A stretch of DNA of 64,000 nucleotides from Orrella dioscoreae (GCF_900089455.2 NZ_LT907988.1:992001-1056000); one strand, 5' to 3'. Positions 44,170 through 54,287 are shown, counted from the first letter of the stretch. Numbers and translations: made by a program. The notes: generated by a model from the letters alone, not told the origin.

Positions 44170-45165
44170 ATGCATGCCCGCAAGGGGCAGGCCGGATATT
44201 CGACTGTCAAAGGCGCGCGCCTGGCCGCGCTGGGAACGGGCGTGTTGCTGGCTGCCATCGCTTTCGGCGCCTTGCTGCAGCGTTACGCCCTGGCCCCCCA
44301 GGTCCCGGCGCCCACCCTGCAGGTTTCCCTCCCCGATGGCGAGCATGCCGCCCGTGAAGCGTCCTTCGTCCGTGAGAACGTCAACCTGCTGGCCGCCAAG
44401 GTCGGCGCGTTGCAGGCGCGCGTGGTGGGCGTCGAGGGCCTGAGCAAGCGGGTGGCCAAGTCCGCCGGCGTGGCCTATACCGACCCGGAGGTCCTGGCGC
44501 CGGACAGCCAGATGGGCCCCATCCCGCAGGCAGTGGGCGCCATGGACGAGCTGTTCACCGAGCACGGCGACGGCCGCCAGCTGGCCAGCGCCGAGGAACT
44601 GGGCCGCCAACTGGATGAACTGCAGGCCCAACTGTCGGTACAGACCGACAGCCTGTCCATGCTGGACCTGGCGCTGACGCGCCGCACCGGCGACCAGGCC
44701 CGCGTACCCAACGCCATGCCCGTGCGCGACTATCCCTACCTGAGCTCCTCCTATGGCTGGCGGCGCAACCCGGTCACCGGGCAGTACTCCATGCACGAAG
44801 GGCTGGATTTCGCCGCGCCGCCCGGCACGCCCATCGTCGCCGCCTCGGGCGGCGTCGTGATCGAGGCCAAATACCAGAGCGGTTACGGCAACATGGTCGA
44901 GATCGATCATGGCGGCGGTTTGCTGACCCGCTATGCGCATGCCCAGCGCCTGCTGGTCAAGCAGGGCGACCTGGTCGAACGGGGCCAGCATGTGGCCCTG
45001 GTGGGTTCGTCGGGCCGCTCCACCGGCCCGCACCTGCATTTCGAGGTGCGCCTGGCCGGGCAGCCGCTGGATCCCAAGCTGTTCCTCGACAGCAAGGGCA
45101 CCACGCCGCCGGCGCTGGCCAGCGCCGAGGGCGGGCGGGCAACGCCTGCTACCCAGGTGCGTTAA
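44170..45165 (+). CDS. M23-family metallopeptidase (LytM-like)
   Basis: A 331-residue single-pass membrane protein: N-terminal anchor (about 17-38), a coiled-coil periplasmic part with leucine-rich helices, then a LytM/M23 domain with YGWRRNPVTG, HEGLDFAAPPGTPI and the zinc motif GPHLHFEVR. M23 enzymes cut peptide cross-bridges of peptidoglycan; catalytic His and Asp are present, so it should be active. A TTG at 44155 would give a start LRIVIMHARKG that resembles related proteins, so the true start may be five codons upstream. Confidence 0.88.
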   Translation: MHARKGQAGYSTVKGARLAALGTGVLLAAIAFGALLQRYALAPQVPAPTLQVSLPDGEHAAREASFVRENVNLLAAKVGALQARVVGVEGLSKRVAKSAGVAYTDPEVLAPDSQMGPIPQAVGAMDELFTEHGDGRQLASAEELGRQLDELQAQLSVQTDSLSMLDLALTRRTGDQARVPNAMPVRDYPYLSSSYGWRRNPVTGQYSMHEGLDFAAPPGTPIVAASGGVVIEAKYQSGYGNMVEIDHGGGLLTRYAHAQRLLVKQGDLVERGQHVALVGSSGRSTGPHLHFEVRLAGQPLDPKLFLDSKGTTPPALASAEGGRATPATQVR

Positions 45166-45261
45166 ACTGCCTCGTTATCCTGCGGCCTATTGCCGTCAAC
45201 CTACACGAATCTGCCTGGCTGCCGCTCCTTGCGAGCATGGCCGAGCGCGGGCGACACACGC

Positions 45262-47994
45262 ATGCTTTCTCTGATCAAAAAACTCGTCGGCAGCCGCAAT
45301 GACCGGTTGCTCAAGCAGTTCCGCCGGCAAGTCTCGCAAGTCAATGCGCTGGAGCCCAAGTTCCAGGCGCTGTCCGATGACGAGCTGCGTGCCCAGACCG
45401 ACGTGTTCCGCAAGCGGCTGGCCGAAGGCGCCAAGCTGGACGACCTGCTGCCCGAGGCCTTTGCCGTCGTGCGCGAGGCCAGCAAGCGGGTCTTCGGCAT
45501 GCGCCACTTCGACGTGCAGATCATCGGCGGCATCGTGCTGCATTCGGGCCGGATCGCCGAAATGCGCACGGGCGAAGGCAAGACGCTGATGGCGACGCTG
45601 CCCGTGTACCTGAACGCCCTGGCGGGGCGCGGCGTGCACGTGGTGACGGTCAACGATTACCTGGCGCGCCGCGACGCCGAGTCGATGGGCCGCCTGTATG
45701 GCTTCCTGGGCCTGAGCACCGGCGTCGTCGTGCCGCAGCAGCCCAACGAGGAAAAGAAGGCCGCCTACGCCGCCGACATCACCTACGGCACCAACAACGA
45801 ATTCGGCTTCGACTACCTGCGCGACAACATGGAATACCGCGTCGAGGACCGCCGCCAGCGCAAGCTGGTGTACGCGATCGTCGACGAAGTGGACTCGATC
45901 CTGATCGACGAGGCCCGCACGCCGCTGATCATCTCGGGCCAGGCGGAAGACCACACCGAGCTCTACCAGCGCATGAACGCGGTGCCCAAGATGCTCACGC
46001 GCATGGCGACCGAGCCCAAGCCGCAGGAGCCGGAACCCGAAGGCGATTTCTGGGTGGATGAAAAGAGCCACCAGGTCTACCTGTCGGAAGCCGGCCACGA
46101 GCACGCCGAAGAGGCGCTGTCCAAGCTGGGCCTGCTGCCAGACGGCGAGTCGCTGTACGACCCGCGCCACATCACGCTGATGCATCACCTGATGGCCGCC
46201 CTGCGCGCCCACAACCTGTTCCATCGCGACCAGCACTATGTGGTGCAGGACGGCGAGGTGGTGATCGTCGACGAATTCACCGGCCGCCTGATGTCGGGCC
46301 GCCGCTGGTCCGATGGCCTGCACCAGGCCGTGGAAGCCAAGGAAGGCGCCCGCATCCAGAACGAAAACCAGACGCTGGCCTCGATCACGTTCCAGAACTA
46401 CTTCCGGATGTACGAGAAGCTGGGCGGCATGACCGGCACGGCCGATACCGAAGCCTACGAATTCCAGGAGATCTACACCCTGGAGACGGTCATCGTCCCG
46501 ACCAACCGGCCGATGGTTCGCAAGGACCAGAACGACCAGGTCTTCAAGACCAACGAAGAGAAGTACAACGCCATCCTGGCCGACATCCGTGACTGCCACG
46601 AGCGGGGCCAGCCGGTGCTGGTCGGCACCACCAGCATCGAGAACTCCGAGCTGCTGTCGGGCCTGCTGAATGGCGCCAAGCTGCCGCACGAGGTGCTCAA
46701 CGCCAAGCAGCACGCCCGCGAAGCCGAGATCGTGGCCGAGGCCGGCAAGCCCGGCCGCATCACCATCGCCACCAACATGGCCGGCCGCGGCACCGACATC
46801 GTGCTGGGCGGCAGCCTGGAAAAGCAGACCGCGCTGATCCGCGCCGACGCCTCGCTGGACGATGCGCAGCGCGATGCGCGCATCGAGCAACTGCGCGCCG
46901 ACTGGAAGCCGCTGAACGAGCAGGTCAAGGCCGCCGGCGGCCTGCGCATCATCGGCACCGAGCGCCATGAATCGCGCCGCATCGACAACCAGCTGCGCGG
47001 CCGTGCCGGCCGCCAGGGCGACCCCGGTTCCTCGCGCTTCTACCTGTCGCTGGAAGATTCGCTGATGCGCATCTTCGCGGGCGATCGCGTGCGCGCCATC
47101 ATGGAGCGACTGAAGCTGCCCGAAGGCGAGCCGATCGAGGCCGGCATGGTGTCGCGCTCCATCGAGACCGCGCAGCGCAAGGTGGAAGGCCGCAACTTCG
47201 ACATCCGCAAGCAATTGCTGGAATACGACGACGTCGCCAACGACCAGCGCAAGGTGCTGTACTCGCAGCGCAATGAAGTGCTGGAAGCCGAGCAGGTGGG
47301 CGAGGTGGTTGCCGGCCTGCGCGCCGCCACCTTCGAAGAGCTGGTGCGCCTGTACATTCCCGCCAACTCGGTCGAGGAACAGTGGGACGCCGCCGCGTTG
47401 CAGAAGGCGCTGGAAGCCGACTGGCACCTCGAGTTCCCGCTGGCCACGATGCTGGAGCAGGAGCCGAACCTGACCGACGACGAGATCCTGGAGCGTGTCG
47501 CCAAGGCGGCGGACGAGGCCTATCAGGCCAAGGTCGAGCGCGTGGGCGAGGCCTCGTGGAGCCAGTTCGAACGCTCGATCCTGCTGCAGTCGCTGGACAC
47601 GCAATGGCGTGAGCACCTGGCCGCGCTGGATCATTTGCGCCAGGGCATCCACCTGCGCGGCTATGCGCAGAAGAATCCCAAGCAGGAATACAAGCGCGAA
47701 GCCTTCGAGCTTTTCTCGAACATGCTGGACCGCGTGCGCAACGACGTGGTGCGCGTGCTGATGACGGTGCGCATCCAGTCGGCCGAGCAGGTCGACGAGG
47801 CCGAGGCGCAAGCCGCCCAGCCGCAAGTGCAGAACGTGCAGTTCCATCACTCGGACTACGACGAGGCGCTGGCCGCCGCGGCGACGTCCGGCGAGCAGAT
47901 GCCGGCGGGCGCGGTGCCCAAGGTGGGCCGCAACGATCCGTGCCCTTGCGGCAGCGGCAAGAAGTACAAGCAGTGCCACGGCAAGCTGGTCTGA
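45262..47994 (+). CDS. secA: Protein translocase ATPase SecA
   Basis: A 910-residue motor of the Sec pathway. Walker A is [11 protein letters not shown], the DEAD-like motif is [15 protein letters not shown], and the second motor domain has [14 protein letters not shown]. The scaffold and wing domains follow, and the C-terminal zinc site [13 protein letters not shown] (Cys894, Cys896, Cys905, His906) binds SecB. The ATG at 45262 gives the standard [15 protein letters not shown]. No SecM-like arrest peptide precedes it; the upstream gene is an M23 peptidase. Confidence 0.97.
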   Translation: MLSLIKKLVGSRNDRLLKQFRRQVSQVNALEPKFQALSDDELRAQTDVFRKRLAEGAKLDDLLPEAFAVVREASKRVFGMRHFDVQIIGGIVLHSGRIAEMRTGEGKTLMATLPVYLNALAGRGVHVVTVNDYLARRDAESMGRLYGFLGLSTGVVVPQQPNEEKKAAYAADITYGTNNEFGFDYLRDNMEYRVEDRRQRKLVYAIVDEVDSILIDEARTPLIISGQAEDHTELYQRMNAVPKMLTRMATEPKPQEPEPEGDFWVDEKSHQVYLSEAGHEHAEEALSKLGLLPDGESLYDPRHITLMHHLMAALRAHNLFHRDQHYVVQDGEVVIVDEFTGRLMSGRRWSDGLHQAVEAKEGARIQNENQTLASITFQNYFRMYEKLGGMTGTADTEAYEFQEIYTLETVIVPTNRPMVRKDQNDQVFKTNEEKYNAILADIRDCHERGQPVLVGTTSIENSELLSGLLNGAKLPHEVLNAKQHAREAEIVAEAGKPGRITIATNMAGRGTDIVLGGSLEKQTALIRADASLDDAQRDARIEQLRADWKPLNEQVKAAGGLRIIGTERHESRRIDNQLRGRAGRQGDPGSSRFYLSLEDSLMRIFAGDRVRAIMERLKLPEGEPIEAGMVSRSIETAQRKVEGRNFDIRKQLLEYDDVANDQRKVLYSQRNEVLEAEQVGEVVAGLRAATFEELVRLYIPANSVEEQWDAAALQKALEADWHLEFPLATMLEQEPNLTDDEILERVAKAADEAYQAKVERVGEASWSQFERSILLQSLDTQWREHLAALDHLRQGIHLRGYAQKNPKQEYKREAFELFSNMLDRVRNDVVRVLMTVRIQSAEQVDEAEAQAAQPQVQNVQFHHSDYDEALAAAATSGEQMPAGAVPKVGRNDPCPCGSGKKYKQCHGKLV

Positions 47995-48052
47995 CGGCCG
48001 GCGCGGCTGGACGTCTCCGGGCAGGCATGGCCTGACGGAACGTCCGGTGCCC

Positions 48053-48074
48053 GGATGGGGCAGACGCCCCATCC
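48053..48074 (+). repeat. Inverted repeat downstream of secA
   Basis: A perfect 9-bp stem GGATGGGGC / GCCCCATCC with an AGAC loop lies 58 bases after the secA stop. It lacks a T run, so it may be a transcript-stabilising hairpin or a Rho-associated end rather than an intrinsic terminator. Confidence 0.5.
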
Positions 48075-48150
48075 GCCATCACCCGCCTGCCGCGACACCC
48101 TGCGCGGCGCGGGAATTTTCCCCAGATTTCGACAACCAGGACGGACTCCG

Positions 48151-49164
48151 ATGAAAGCGATAGTCTTGCGTGAACATGGCGACAACGAAAAGTTGAAGCT
48201 TGAACTTGATTTTCCCGATCCCATCGCCGGCGAAGGCGATGTCGTGCTGGCCGTGAAGGCCTCGTCGCTGAACTACCACGACGTGTTCACCCGCCGCGGC
48301 ATGCCCGGCATCAACCTGCCTTTCCCGATCGTGATCGGCCTGGACGTGGCCGGCGAGGTCATCGAGGTCGGCCCGGGCGTGACGGACTGGAAGGTGGGCG
48401 ACCGCGTGCTGGTCGATCCGATCAACCGCGTCGAGGGCGGCCTGATGGGCGAGACGGTGCCGGGCGGCCTGGCCGAGCGCTGCAAGGCGCGCGCGCACCA
48501 GTTGATCCGCATTCCCGAAGGCGTGAGCTATGAGCAGGCCGCGGCGCTGCCGGTGGCCTATGGCACGGCGCTGCGCATGATGCAGACGATCGGCCAGGTG
48601 CAGGCCGGCGAGAAGGTGCTGATCCTGGGCGCGAGCGGCGGCGTGGGCGTGAGCTGCGTGCAGCTGGCCAAGCTGGCCGGCGCCGAGGTGATTGCCTGCG
48701 CGGGCAGTGAGGAAAAGGGCCAGCGCCTGAAGGAACTGGGCGCCGACCACGTGATCCTGTACACCCAGGAAGACTTCCTGAAGGCGACGCAGGCCCTGGC
48801 CGGCAAGGCCACGCGCCGCGTGGGCGCGGTGAGCGGCGGCGTGGACGTGGTCGTGAACTACACGGGCGGCGATACCTGGGCGAAATCCCTGCGCTGCCTG
48901 AAGATCGGCGGCCGTGCGCTGACCTGCGGCGCCACCGCGGGCTATGCCGTGGACGAAGACATGCGCTACATCTGGACGTTCGAACTGCAGGTGCGCGGCT
49001 CCAACGGCTGGGAACGCAGCGACCTGGAGCAACTGCTGTCGCTGGTCCAGGCCGGCAAGTTGAAGGCGCTGGTCGATCGCGTGTGGCCCCTGGAGCAGGG
49101 CGCCGATGCGCTGGCCGTGATCGAGAACCGCCAGGTCTTCGGCAAGGTGCTGGTGGGCGGCTGA
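48151..49164 (+). CDS. Zinc-binding-type MDR oxidoreductase (quinone reductase-like)
   Basis: A 337-residue medium-chain dehydrogenase/reductase. The N-terminal catalytic fold has SSLNYHDVFTRRG and GLDVAGEVIEVG; the Rossmann loop is GASGGVGVSCVQLAK. The usual structural zinc cysteine cluster is not seen, so it may be zinc-free like quinone oxidoreductases. Possible roles are NADPH-dependent reduction of quinones or enoyl/alkyl aldehydes. It starts a rightward group with a thioesterase and an acyl-CoA ligase. Confidence 0.8.
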   Translation: MKAIVLREHGDNEKLKLELDFPDPIAGEGDVVLAVKASSLNYHDVFTRRGMPGINLPFPIVIGLDVAGEVIEVGPGVTDWKVGDRVLVDPINRVEGGLMGETVPGGLAERCKARAHQLIRIPEGVSYEQAAALPVAYGTALRMMQTIGQVQAGEKVLILGASGGVGVSCVQLAKLAGAEVIACAGSEEKGQRLKELGADHVILYTQEDFLKATQALAGKATRRVGAVSGGVDVVVNYTGGDTWAKSLRCLKIGGRALTCGATAGYAVDEDMRYIWTFELQVRGSNGWERSDLEQLLSLVQAGKLKALVDRVWPLEQGADALAVIENRQVFGKVLVGG

Positions 49165-49207
49165 ACGCCGCATCCGCCCTGTTTGTTATCAGAGAAGGAA
49201 GACCATC

Positions 49208-49624
49208 ATGACCGAGCGCCTGAGCCAGGAAGCCATTGCCGAGATGTTCGCGGGTTCGCCCTTCATCGCCTCGCTGGGCCTGGAGATCACCGAGGTGGAT
49301 TACGAGCGCGAAACCTTGCGCGTGCGCGTGCCCATGAAGCCGGAGTTCGAGCGCATCGCCGGCACCGGCCAATGGCACGGCGGCCCGCTGGCCTCCATCA
49401 TCGATACCGTCGGCGATTTCGCCGTGGGCATGATGGTGGGCCGGGGCCTGCCCACCATCAACTTCCGCGTGGATTACCTGCGCCCCGCCATCCAGACCGA
49501 CCTGGTGGTGACCGCCCAGGTGCGCCGCAATGGCCGCAGCGTGGGCGTGGCGGACGTGGATGTCTACAATCAGCAGGGCGTCCTGCTGGCCATTGGCCGG
49601 GCCAGCTATTCCACGCTGACCTGA
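49208..49624 (+). CDS. PaaI-family hotdog thioesterase
   Basis: A 138-residue single hotdog-fold protein. The active-site region GTGQWHGGPLASIIDTVGDFA carries the HGG motif and the helical Asp typical of PaaI/YbgC-related acyl-CoA thioesterases; TINFRVDYLRPA is the conserved strand. It would hydrolyse acyl- or aryl-CoA and free CoA. The ATG follows a GAAGGAAG ribosome site 44 bases after the oxidoreductase gene; the next acyl-CoA ligase gene starts 109 bases on. Confidence 0.85.
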   Translation: MTERLSQEAIAEMFAGSPFIASLGLEITEVDYERETLRVRVPMKPEFERIAGTGQWHGGPLASIIDTVGDFAVGMMVGRGLPTINFRVDYLRPAIQTDLVVTAQVRRNGRSVGVADVDVYNQQGVLLAIGRASYSTLT

Positions 49625-49732
49625 TCGAGACCCGGCGCGCGGCCTGTCCGCGCGTCCGGCATGCAGGACCCTTGGCCCGCCATGCCAGCGCCGCCCGCGT
49701 GCGGCGCATCCGAAACCTGGAGAACCTGCAGC

Positions 49733-51250
49733 ATGAACGTCCCCTGGAAGAACCTGGGCGACCTGATCGACCCCAAGGCCGACCCGTCCAAGACCGCGCT
49801 CGTCGACCTGCGCGACCCGCAGGCGCCGCGCGCGTGGCGCTATGACGAGCTGGATGCCTGGACGGGCGGGGTGGCGGCGTACCTGGCGGCGCAAGGCCTG
49901 AAGCCGGGCGACAACGTTGCCATCGCCTCGCTGAATCGCGCGGAGTACCTCTTTGCCTATTTCGGCATCATGCGCGCGGGCTACGTGGCCGTGCACATGA
50001 ACATCAAGCTGCCGCAGGCGACGCTGGACGCGCTGGTGGCCGACGGCGACATCCGCTACGCCTTCGTCGATGGCCCCCGCCGCGCGGGCTTCGAGGGCAA
50101 GCTGCCGGTGCTGGATTTCGACGAGGCCGGCCCGGCGGGCTTTGCCTCGGTGATCCGCCCGCAGGCCTTCGAGACCGTGACCCCCGCGCCCGGCGCGCTG
50201 GCGCAGATGCTCTATACCTCGGGCTCGACCGGCCTGCCCAAGGGTGTGCAGCTGTCGCACGCGGGCCAGGCCTGGGCGCTGGCGGTGGTGGTGCGCGCCG
50301 GGCATTTTGCCGACGACCGCTATCTGGTGGCGCAGCCGCTCTTCCACATGAATGGCCTGTTCATGGCCAAGCGGGCCCTGTCGACCCACGCCACGCTGGT
50401 CATCCTGCCGGCTTTCGACATCAACCGCTATGTGGCCGCGCTGGCCGACTACCGCATCAACACGCTGACCGCGGTGCCGACGATGTTCGCCCGCATCATC
50501 AAGGATCCGGCCCTGCTGGCCGGGCGCGACTTCTCGGCGATGACGACCTGCGTGCTGGGCTCGGCGCCCATGACACGCGCATTGTGGGACCGCATCCAGC
50601 AGGCGTTTCCCCAGACCGTGCTGATCCACACCTATGGCACGACCGAGGCCGGCCCGGCGGTGTTCGGGCCGCACCCGGATGGCATTCCCACGCCGCCGCT
50701 GGCGCTGGGTTATCCATTGCCGGAGGGCGAGGTCAAGCTGGTGGGCGGCGCGAACGATGACGAAGGCGTGCTGTGGATGCGCAATCCCGCCGTCATGGCG
50801 GGTTACCGCAACCTGCCCGCCAAGAACGCGCAGGTGCTGCAGGACGGCTGGTACAACAGCGGCGACCTGATGCGCCGTGACGCGCAGGGTTTCCACTACT
50901 TCGTGGGTCGTGCCGACGACATGTTCGTGTGCTCGGGCGAGAACATCTATCCCGGCGAGGTCGAGCTGCTGCTGGAAAAGCATCCGCTCATCCAGCAGGC
51001 CTGCGTGCTGCCCGTGCCCGACGAGGAGCGCAGCCAGGTGCCGGTGGCGTTCATCGTGCCGAAGGCGGGCGCGAGTCTCGGCGTGCGCGAGGTGAAGGAG
51101 TATGCCCTGGCCAATGGCCCGGCCTATCAGCACCCGCGCCGCGTGGCGTTCGTGGCCGAGCTGCCCTGGGCAGGCACGCACAAGATCGACCGCAATGCGC
51201 TGTCGAAGCTGGCGCTGCGCTACGAGGCCGAGGGCGGCTGGAGCGAATGA
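49733..51250 (+). CDS. AMP-forming acyl-CoA ligase
   Basis: A 505-residue ANL-superfamily enzyme. The phosphate loop YTSGSTGLPKG is at residues 161-171, the acyl-adenylate motif YGTTEAGPAVFGP follows, and the C-terminal hinge SGDLMRRDAQGF and catalytic lysine near the end (HKIDRNALSKL) are present. It activates a carboxylic acid with ATP and CoA. The substrate is unknown; the neighbouring thioesterase and reductase suggest an organic or fatty acid pathway. The C-terminal segment is complete. Confidence 0.88.
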   Translation: MNVPWKNLGDLIDPKADPSKTALVDLRDPQAPRAWRYDELDAWTGGVAAYLAAQGLKPGDNVAIASLNRAEYLFAYFGIMRAGYVAVHMNIKLPQATLDALVADGDIRYAFVDGPRRAGFEGKLPVLDFDEAGPAGFASVIRPQAFETVTPAPGALAQMLYTSGSTGLPKGVQLSHAGQAWALAVVVRAGHFADDRYLVAQPLFHMNGLFMAKRALSTHATLVILPAFDINRYVAALADYRINTLTAVPTMFARIIKDPALLAGRDFSAMTTCVLGSAPMTRALWDRIQQAFPQTVLIHTYGTTEAGPAVFGPHPDGIPTPPLALGYPLPEGEVKLVGGANDDEGVLWMRNPAVMAGYRNLPAKNAQVLQDGWYNSGDLMRRDAQGFHYFVGRADDMFVCSGENIYPGEVELLLEKHPLIQQACVLPVPDEERSQVPVAFIVPKAGASLGVREVKEYALANGPAYQHPRRVAFVAELPWAGTHKIDRNALSKLALRYEAEGGWSE

Positions 51251-51275
51251 GGCCCTGCGTCCGCCAGCAAGAAGG

Positions 51276-51300
51276 AACGCGCCATCACGGCGCGTTTTTT
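51276..51300 (+). terminator. Terminator of the 48151-51250 gene group
   Basis: Stem ACGCGCC / GGCGCGT with an ATCAC loop and a run of six T residues lies 26 bases after the acyl-CoA ligase stop, between convergent genes. Confidence 0.88.
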
Positions 51301-51319
51301 CTTGCTGGAATGACGCCGG

Positions 51320-52801
51320 CTAGATCAGGAAGAGCGTTGCCAGGCCCAGGAAGATGAAGAAGCCCAGCGAATCGGTGGCGAAGGTGAGCAGCACCGACGA
51401 GCCGATGGCCGGGTCCTTGCCGAAGCGTGAACGCACCATCGGCACGATCACGCCCACCGAGGCGCCGACCAGCATGTTGAGCACCATGGCGGCCATCATG
51501 ACGAGCGCGATGGAAGGGGAGCCCGACAGCACCCAGGCGAAGACCGCCGCGGCGGCGCTGCCGCACAGGCCCACCAGCAGGGTGACCAGCATCTCGCGCT
51601 TGATGAGCTGCCAGACGTTGCGCGTGGTGACGCGGCCGACCGCCAGCGCGCGGATGATCAGCGTCATGGTCTGGTTGCCCGAGTTGCCGCCGATGCCGGC
51701 GACGATGGACATCAGGAAGGCCAGGATGACGATGTGGCTGACCGTGTCCTCGAAGTGCGAGGCGACCAGCGAGGCGATGCCTGCCGTGCACAGGTTCAGC
51801 AGCAGCCAGGGCGCGCGGTTGCGCAGCGCGCTGCGCACCGGCGCGAAGATGTCCTCTTCCTGCATACCCGCGCGGGACAGGGCCTGTTCTTCGGAGTCTT
51901 CGCGGATCACGTCCACGACCTCGGCGATGGTCACGCGGCCGATGAGGCGTCCGTGGTCGTCGATGACGGGCGCGGACACGAGGTCGTAACGCTCGAAGGC
52001 GCCGGCCGCGTCGGCGTCGGAGTCCAGCGGGTTGAGCGTGAGGATGTCGGTGTCCATGACGGCCCGCACCTCGGTCTCGAGTTGAGACAGCAGCAGGCGC
52101 GACAGCGACAGCACGCCCAGCAGCTTGTCCTCGCGGTCGACCACGAAGATCTGGTCGGTGTGGTCAGGCAGTTCGTTCAGGCGGCGCAGGTAGCGCAGCA
52201 CGACCTCCAGGGTGACGTCCTCGCGCACGCGCACCATGTCGAAGTCCATGATGGCGCCGACGCTGTCCTCGGGATAGCCCATGGCCTCGATGAGGCGGGC
52301 GCGCTCTTCCTCGGTCAGGCCTTTCTGGACCTCTGCCACCACGTCGGGCGGCAGGTCGGGCGCCAGGTCGGCCAGCTCGTCGGCATCCATGTTGCCGGTG
52401 GCGGCGACCAGGTCCTGGTGGTCCATGGTCTCGATGAGGGACTCGCGGACCCAGTCATCGACTTCCAGCAGCACGTCGGCGTCATGCTTGGCCGACACCA
52501 GGTGCCAGACCGTCTGGCGCTCGTCCTTGGGCAGCGACTCCAGGATGAAGGCGATGTCTGACGGGTGCAGGTCGTCGACGAGCGTCTTGAGTTCGCTCTC
52601 GTGCTGGCGGTGCAGCAGGTTCTCGACCAGGTCGGCGCGCTGGTCGCCTTCGGTCTGGCGGTGGGCCAGGCTCTCGACCAGGTGCTGGCGGCGCAGCAGA
52701 TCCTGCACCTTGCCCAGGGCAAGCTGCGCGTCTTCCGGGTCAAGCCGGCGAGGCGCCGGCATGGGCGGCGGCTCCTTGCGCGGGACGGCGGGTGTCGGCA
52801 T
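51320..52801 (-). CDS. mgtE: Magnesium transporter MgtE
   Basis: A 493-residue Mg2+ channel. The N-terminal cytoplasmic helical domain (about 20-150, LHPSDIAFILESLPKDERQTVW) senses magnesium; two CBS domains follow (about 155-280); five membrane segments fill 300-493 with the pore motif GIGGNSGNQTMTLIIRAL. High cytoplasmic Mg2+ closes the channel. It starts 19 bases after the YciA-type thioesterase gene on the same strand, so a two-gene operon is likely. No Mg2+ riboswitch can fit in that gap. Confidence 0.95.
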   Translation of the reverse strand: MPTPAVPRKEPPPMPAPRRLDPEDAQLALGKVQDLLRRQHLVESLAHRQTEGDQRADLVENLLHRQHESELKTLVDDLHPSDIAFILESLPKDERQTVWHLVSAKHDADVLLEVDDWVRESLIETMDHQDLVAATGNMDADELADLAPDLPPDVVAEVQKGLTEEERARLIEAMGYPEDSVGAIMDFDMVRVREDVTLEVVLRYLRRLNELPDHTDQIFVVDREDKLLGVLSLSRLLLSQLETEVRAVMDTDILTLNPLDSDADAAGAFERYDLVSAPVIDDHGRLIGRVTIAEVVDVIREDSEEQALSRAGMQEEDIFAPVRSALRNRAPWLLLNLCTAGIASLVASHFEDTVSHIVILAFLMSIVAGIGGNSGNQTMTLIIRALAVGRVTTRNVWQLIKREMLVTLLVGLCGSAAAAVFAWVLSGSPSIALVMMAAMVLNMLVGASVGVIVPMVRSRFGKDPAIGSSVLLTFATDSLGFFIFLGLATLFLI

Positions 52802-52820
52802 GGGTAACCCTCTTTGCGCG

Positions 52821-53237
52821 TCAGGCAGGCGGCAGCGGACGGCGCTTGCGCGCCTGGTCGGTGGCCACGAAGGTGAGGGTGGCCTCGGTCACGCGGACGA
52901 CTTCCGCATCCAGGCGCTGGCGCTGGGCGTAGACCTCGACGAACACGGTGATGGAGGTGGTGCCGGTCTTGACGACGTCGGCGTAGAAGCTGAGCAGGTC
53001 GCCCACGAACACGGGCTGCTTGAACTGGATGGCGTTGACCGCCACCGTGGTCACGCGGCCGGCGGCGCGGCGCGCGGCAGGGACGGCGCCGGCGATGTCG
53101 ATCTGGGCCATGATCCAGCCGCCGAAGACGTCGCCATGGATATTGGCGTCGGTGGGCATCGGCATGACGCGCAGGACGGGCTGCCTGTTCTGGGTGAGCT
53201 CCGCGAGCGTGGCGGTCAAGGGGGGCTGGACGGACAT
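52821..53237 (-). CDS. YciA-family acyl-CoA thioesterase
   Basis: A 138-residue hotdog-fold enzyme. The MPMPTDANIHGDVFGGWIMAQID segment holds the GDVFGGW active site with the catalytic Asp of YciA-type thioesterases, which cut short- to medium-chain acyl-CoA. FVATDQARKRRPLPPA is the conserved C-terminal tail. The ATG at 53237 has AGGAG at good spacing, and a minus-strand CATAAT (53271-53276) is a likely -10. mgtE follows. Confidence 0.88.
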   Translation of the reverse strand: MSVQPPLTATLAELTQNRQPVLRVMPMPTDANIHGDVFGGWIMAQIDIAGAVPAARRAAGRVTTVAVNAIQFKQPVFVGDLLSFYADVVKTGTTSITVFVEVYAQRQRLDAEVVRVTEATLTFVATDQARKRRPLPPA

Positions 53238-53357
53238 GGCGGGCTCCTGCAACAGAAAGACGGGCCGATTATGCAGGAAAACCAGGGGCAGGGGCGGCGG
53301 CGCCCCGAGTTTTGTGGCACCGCCGCATCGTCGCGGGGAAAGCTCCGCCTTGGCCGG

Positions 53358-54287
53358 TCAGGAGCGCCCTGCCGCTGCCGCCCGCCGGGCCGCATGGGCG
53401 GACACGGCGGCGTCCCGCGCGATGAGCTGGCGCGCCTGTTCCGCGACCGGGGCGTCGACCATGCGTCCTTCGAACGTGCAGGCCGCCCGCCCGGCCGCGC
53501 ACTGGGCCTCGAATTCGGCGAGCAGGGCGCGCGCGCGGGTGACGGCCTGGGGCGCGGGGCTGAAGGCCGTGTTGACGATGTCGACCTGGGCGGGATGGAT
53601 GCAGAAGGCCGATTCGAAGCCCAGGCGCGCCGCGCGGGCCAGCATGGCGGCATAGGCGTCGCGGTCGGCGAAGTCCGCCACCGACCCCACGAAACCGATG
53701 GGGGTGATGCCTGCCGCGCGGCAGGCGGTCAGGGCCAGCACGTTGGGCACATACAGCGTGTCGGGCTCCACCGCCATGCGCAGCGACACGGCCAGGTCCT
53801 CGGCGCCGACGGTCAGGCCGCTGATGCGCGGGTGCGCGCGGGCGATGGCGGACAGGTTCTCCAGGCCCTGGGCGTCTTCCACCATCACGATGAGGCGGGT
53901 ATGGCCCGGGCGCAATCCCTGCTCGCGCTCGCATTCGTCCAGGATCTCGGCCACGGCGCGGACCAGGCCGGGCTCGGAGACCTTGGGCAGCGTCAGCGCG
54001 TGGACCGACGCGCGCACGCAATGCTCGATGTCGCGCACCAGCATCCGCCACGGCCGGTTGACGCGCACGGCCACGCCGTAGCCCGCGGCCGCGTAACGGT
54101 CGGCGATGCCGGCCACGCGGGCACGCGCAGCTTCCTTCTGGTCGGGGGCGACGCTGTCCTCCAGGTCGATCATGAGCGCGTCAGCGTCGCGGCGCAGGGC
54201 GCTTTCCACGTAGCGGTCCTGCATGGCGGGCACGAACAGCAGCGAGCGCCAGGTGGCGGGATCGGGGGCAAGGCAGGTGTCAGTCAT
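53358..54287 (-). CDS. HpcH/HpaI (CitE-like) CoA ester lyase
   Basis: A 309-residue TIM-barrel enzyme of the citrate lyase beta/malyl-CoA/citramalyl-CoA lyase family. RSLLFVPAMQ at the N-terminus, LMIDLEDSVAP with metal ligand Asp44, and GLTVGAEDLAVSL are diagnostic. Such enzymes reversibly split hydroxyacyl-CoA esters to acetyl-CoA or a related thioester plus a 2-oxoacid. The ATG at 54287 overlaps the end of the CoA-transferase gene by 8 bases, implying translational coupling. Confidence 0.85.
   Translation of the reverse strand: MTDTCLAPDPATWRSLLFVPAMQDRYVESALRRDADALMIDLEDSVAPDQKEAARARVAGIADRYAAAGYGVAVRVNRPWRMLVRDIEHCVRASVHALTLPKVSEPGLVRAVAEILDECEREQGLRPGHTRLIVMVEDAQGLENLSAIARAHPRISGLTVGAEDLAVSLRMAVEPDTLYVPNVLALTACRAAGITPIGFVGSVADFADRDAYAAMLARAARLGFESAFCIHPAQVDIVNTAFSPAPQAVTRARALLAEFEAQCAAGRAACTFEGRMVDAPVAEQARQLIARDAAVSAHAARRAAAAGRS

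Noticed and set aside
45166-45261. A SecM-like arrest peptide before secA
   Set aside because: The 96-bp gap has no signal peptide or arrest motif, and the upstream gene is an M23 peptidase.
45196-48072. A 958-codon open frame on the minus strand opposite secA
   Set aside because: Same antisense effect. SecA motifs on the plus strand are complete and the minus product has no recognisable motif.
52802-52820. A magnesium-sensing riboswitch before mgtE
   Set aside because: Only 19 bases separate mgtE from the upstream thioesterase gene, too short for an M-box or similar element.
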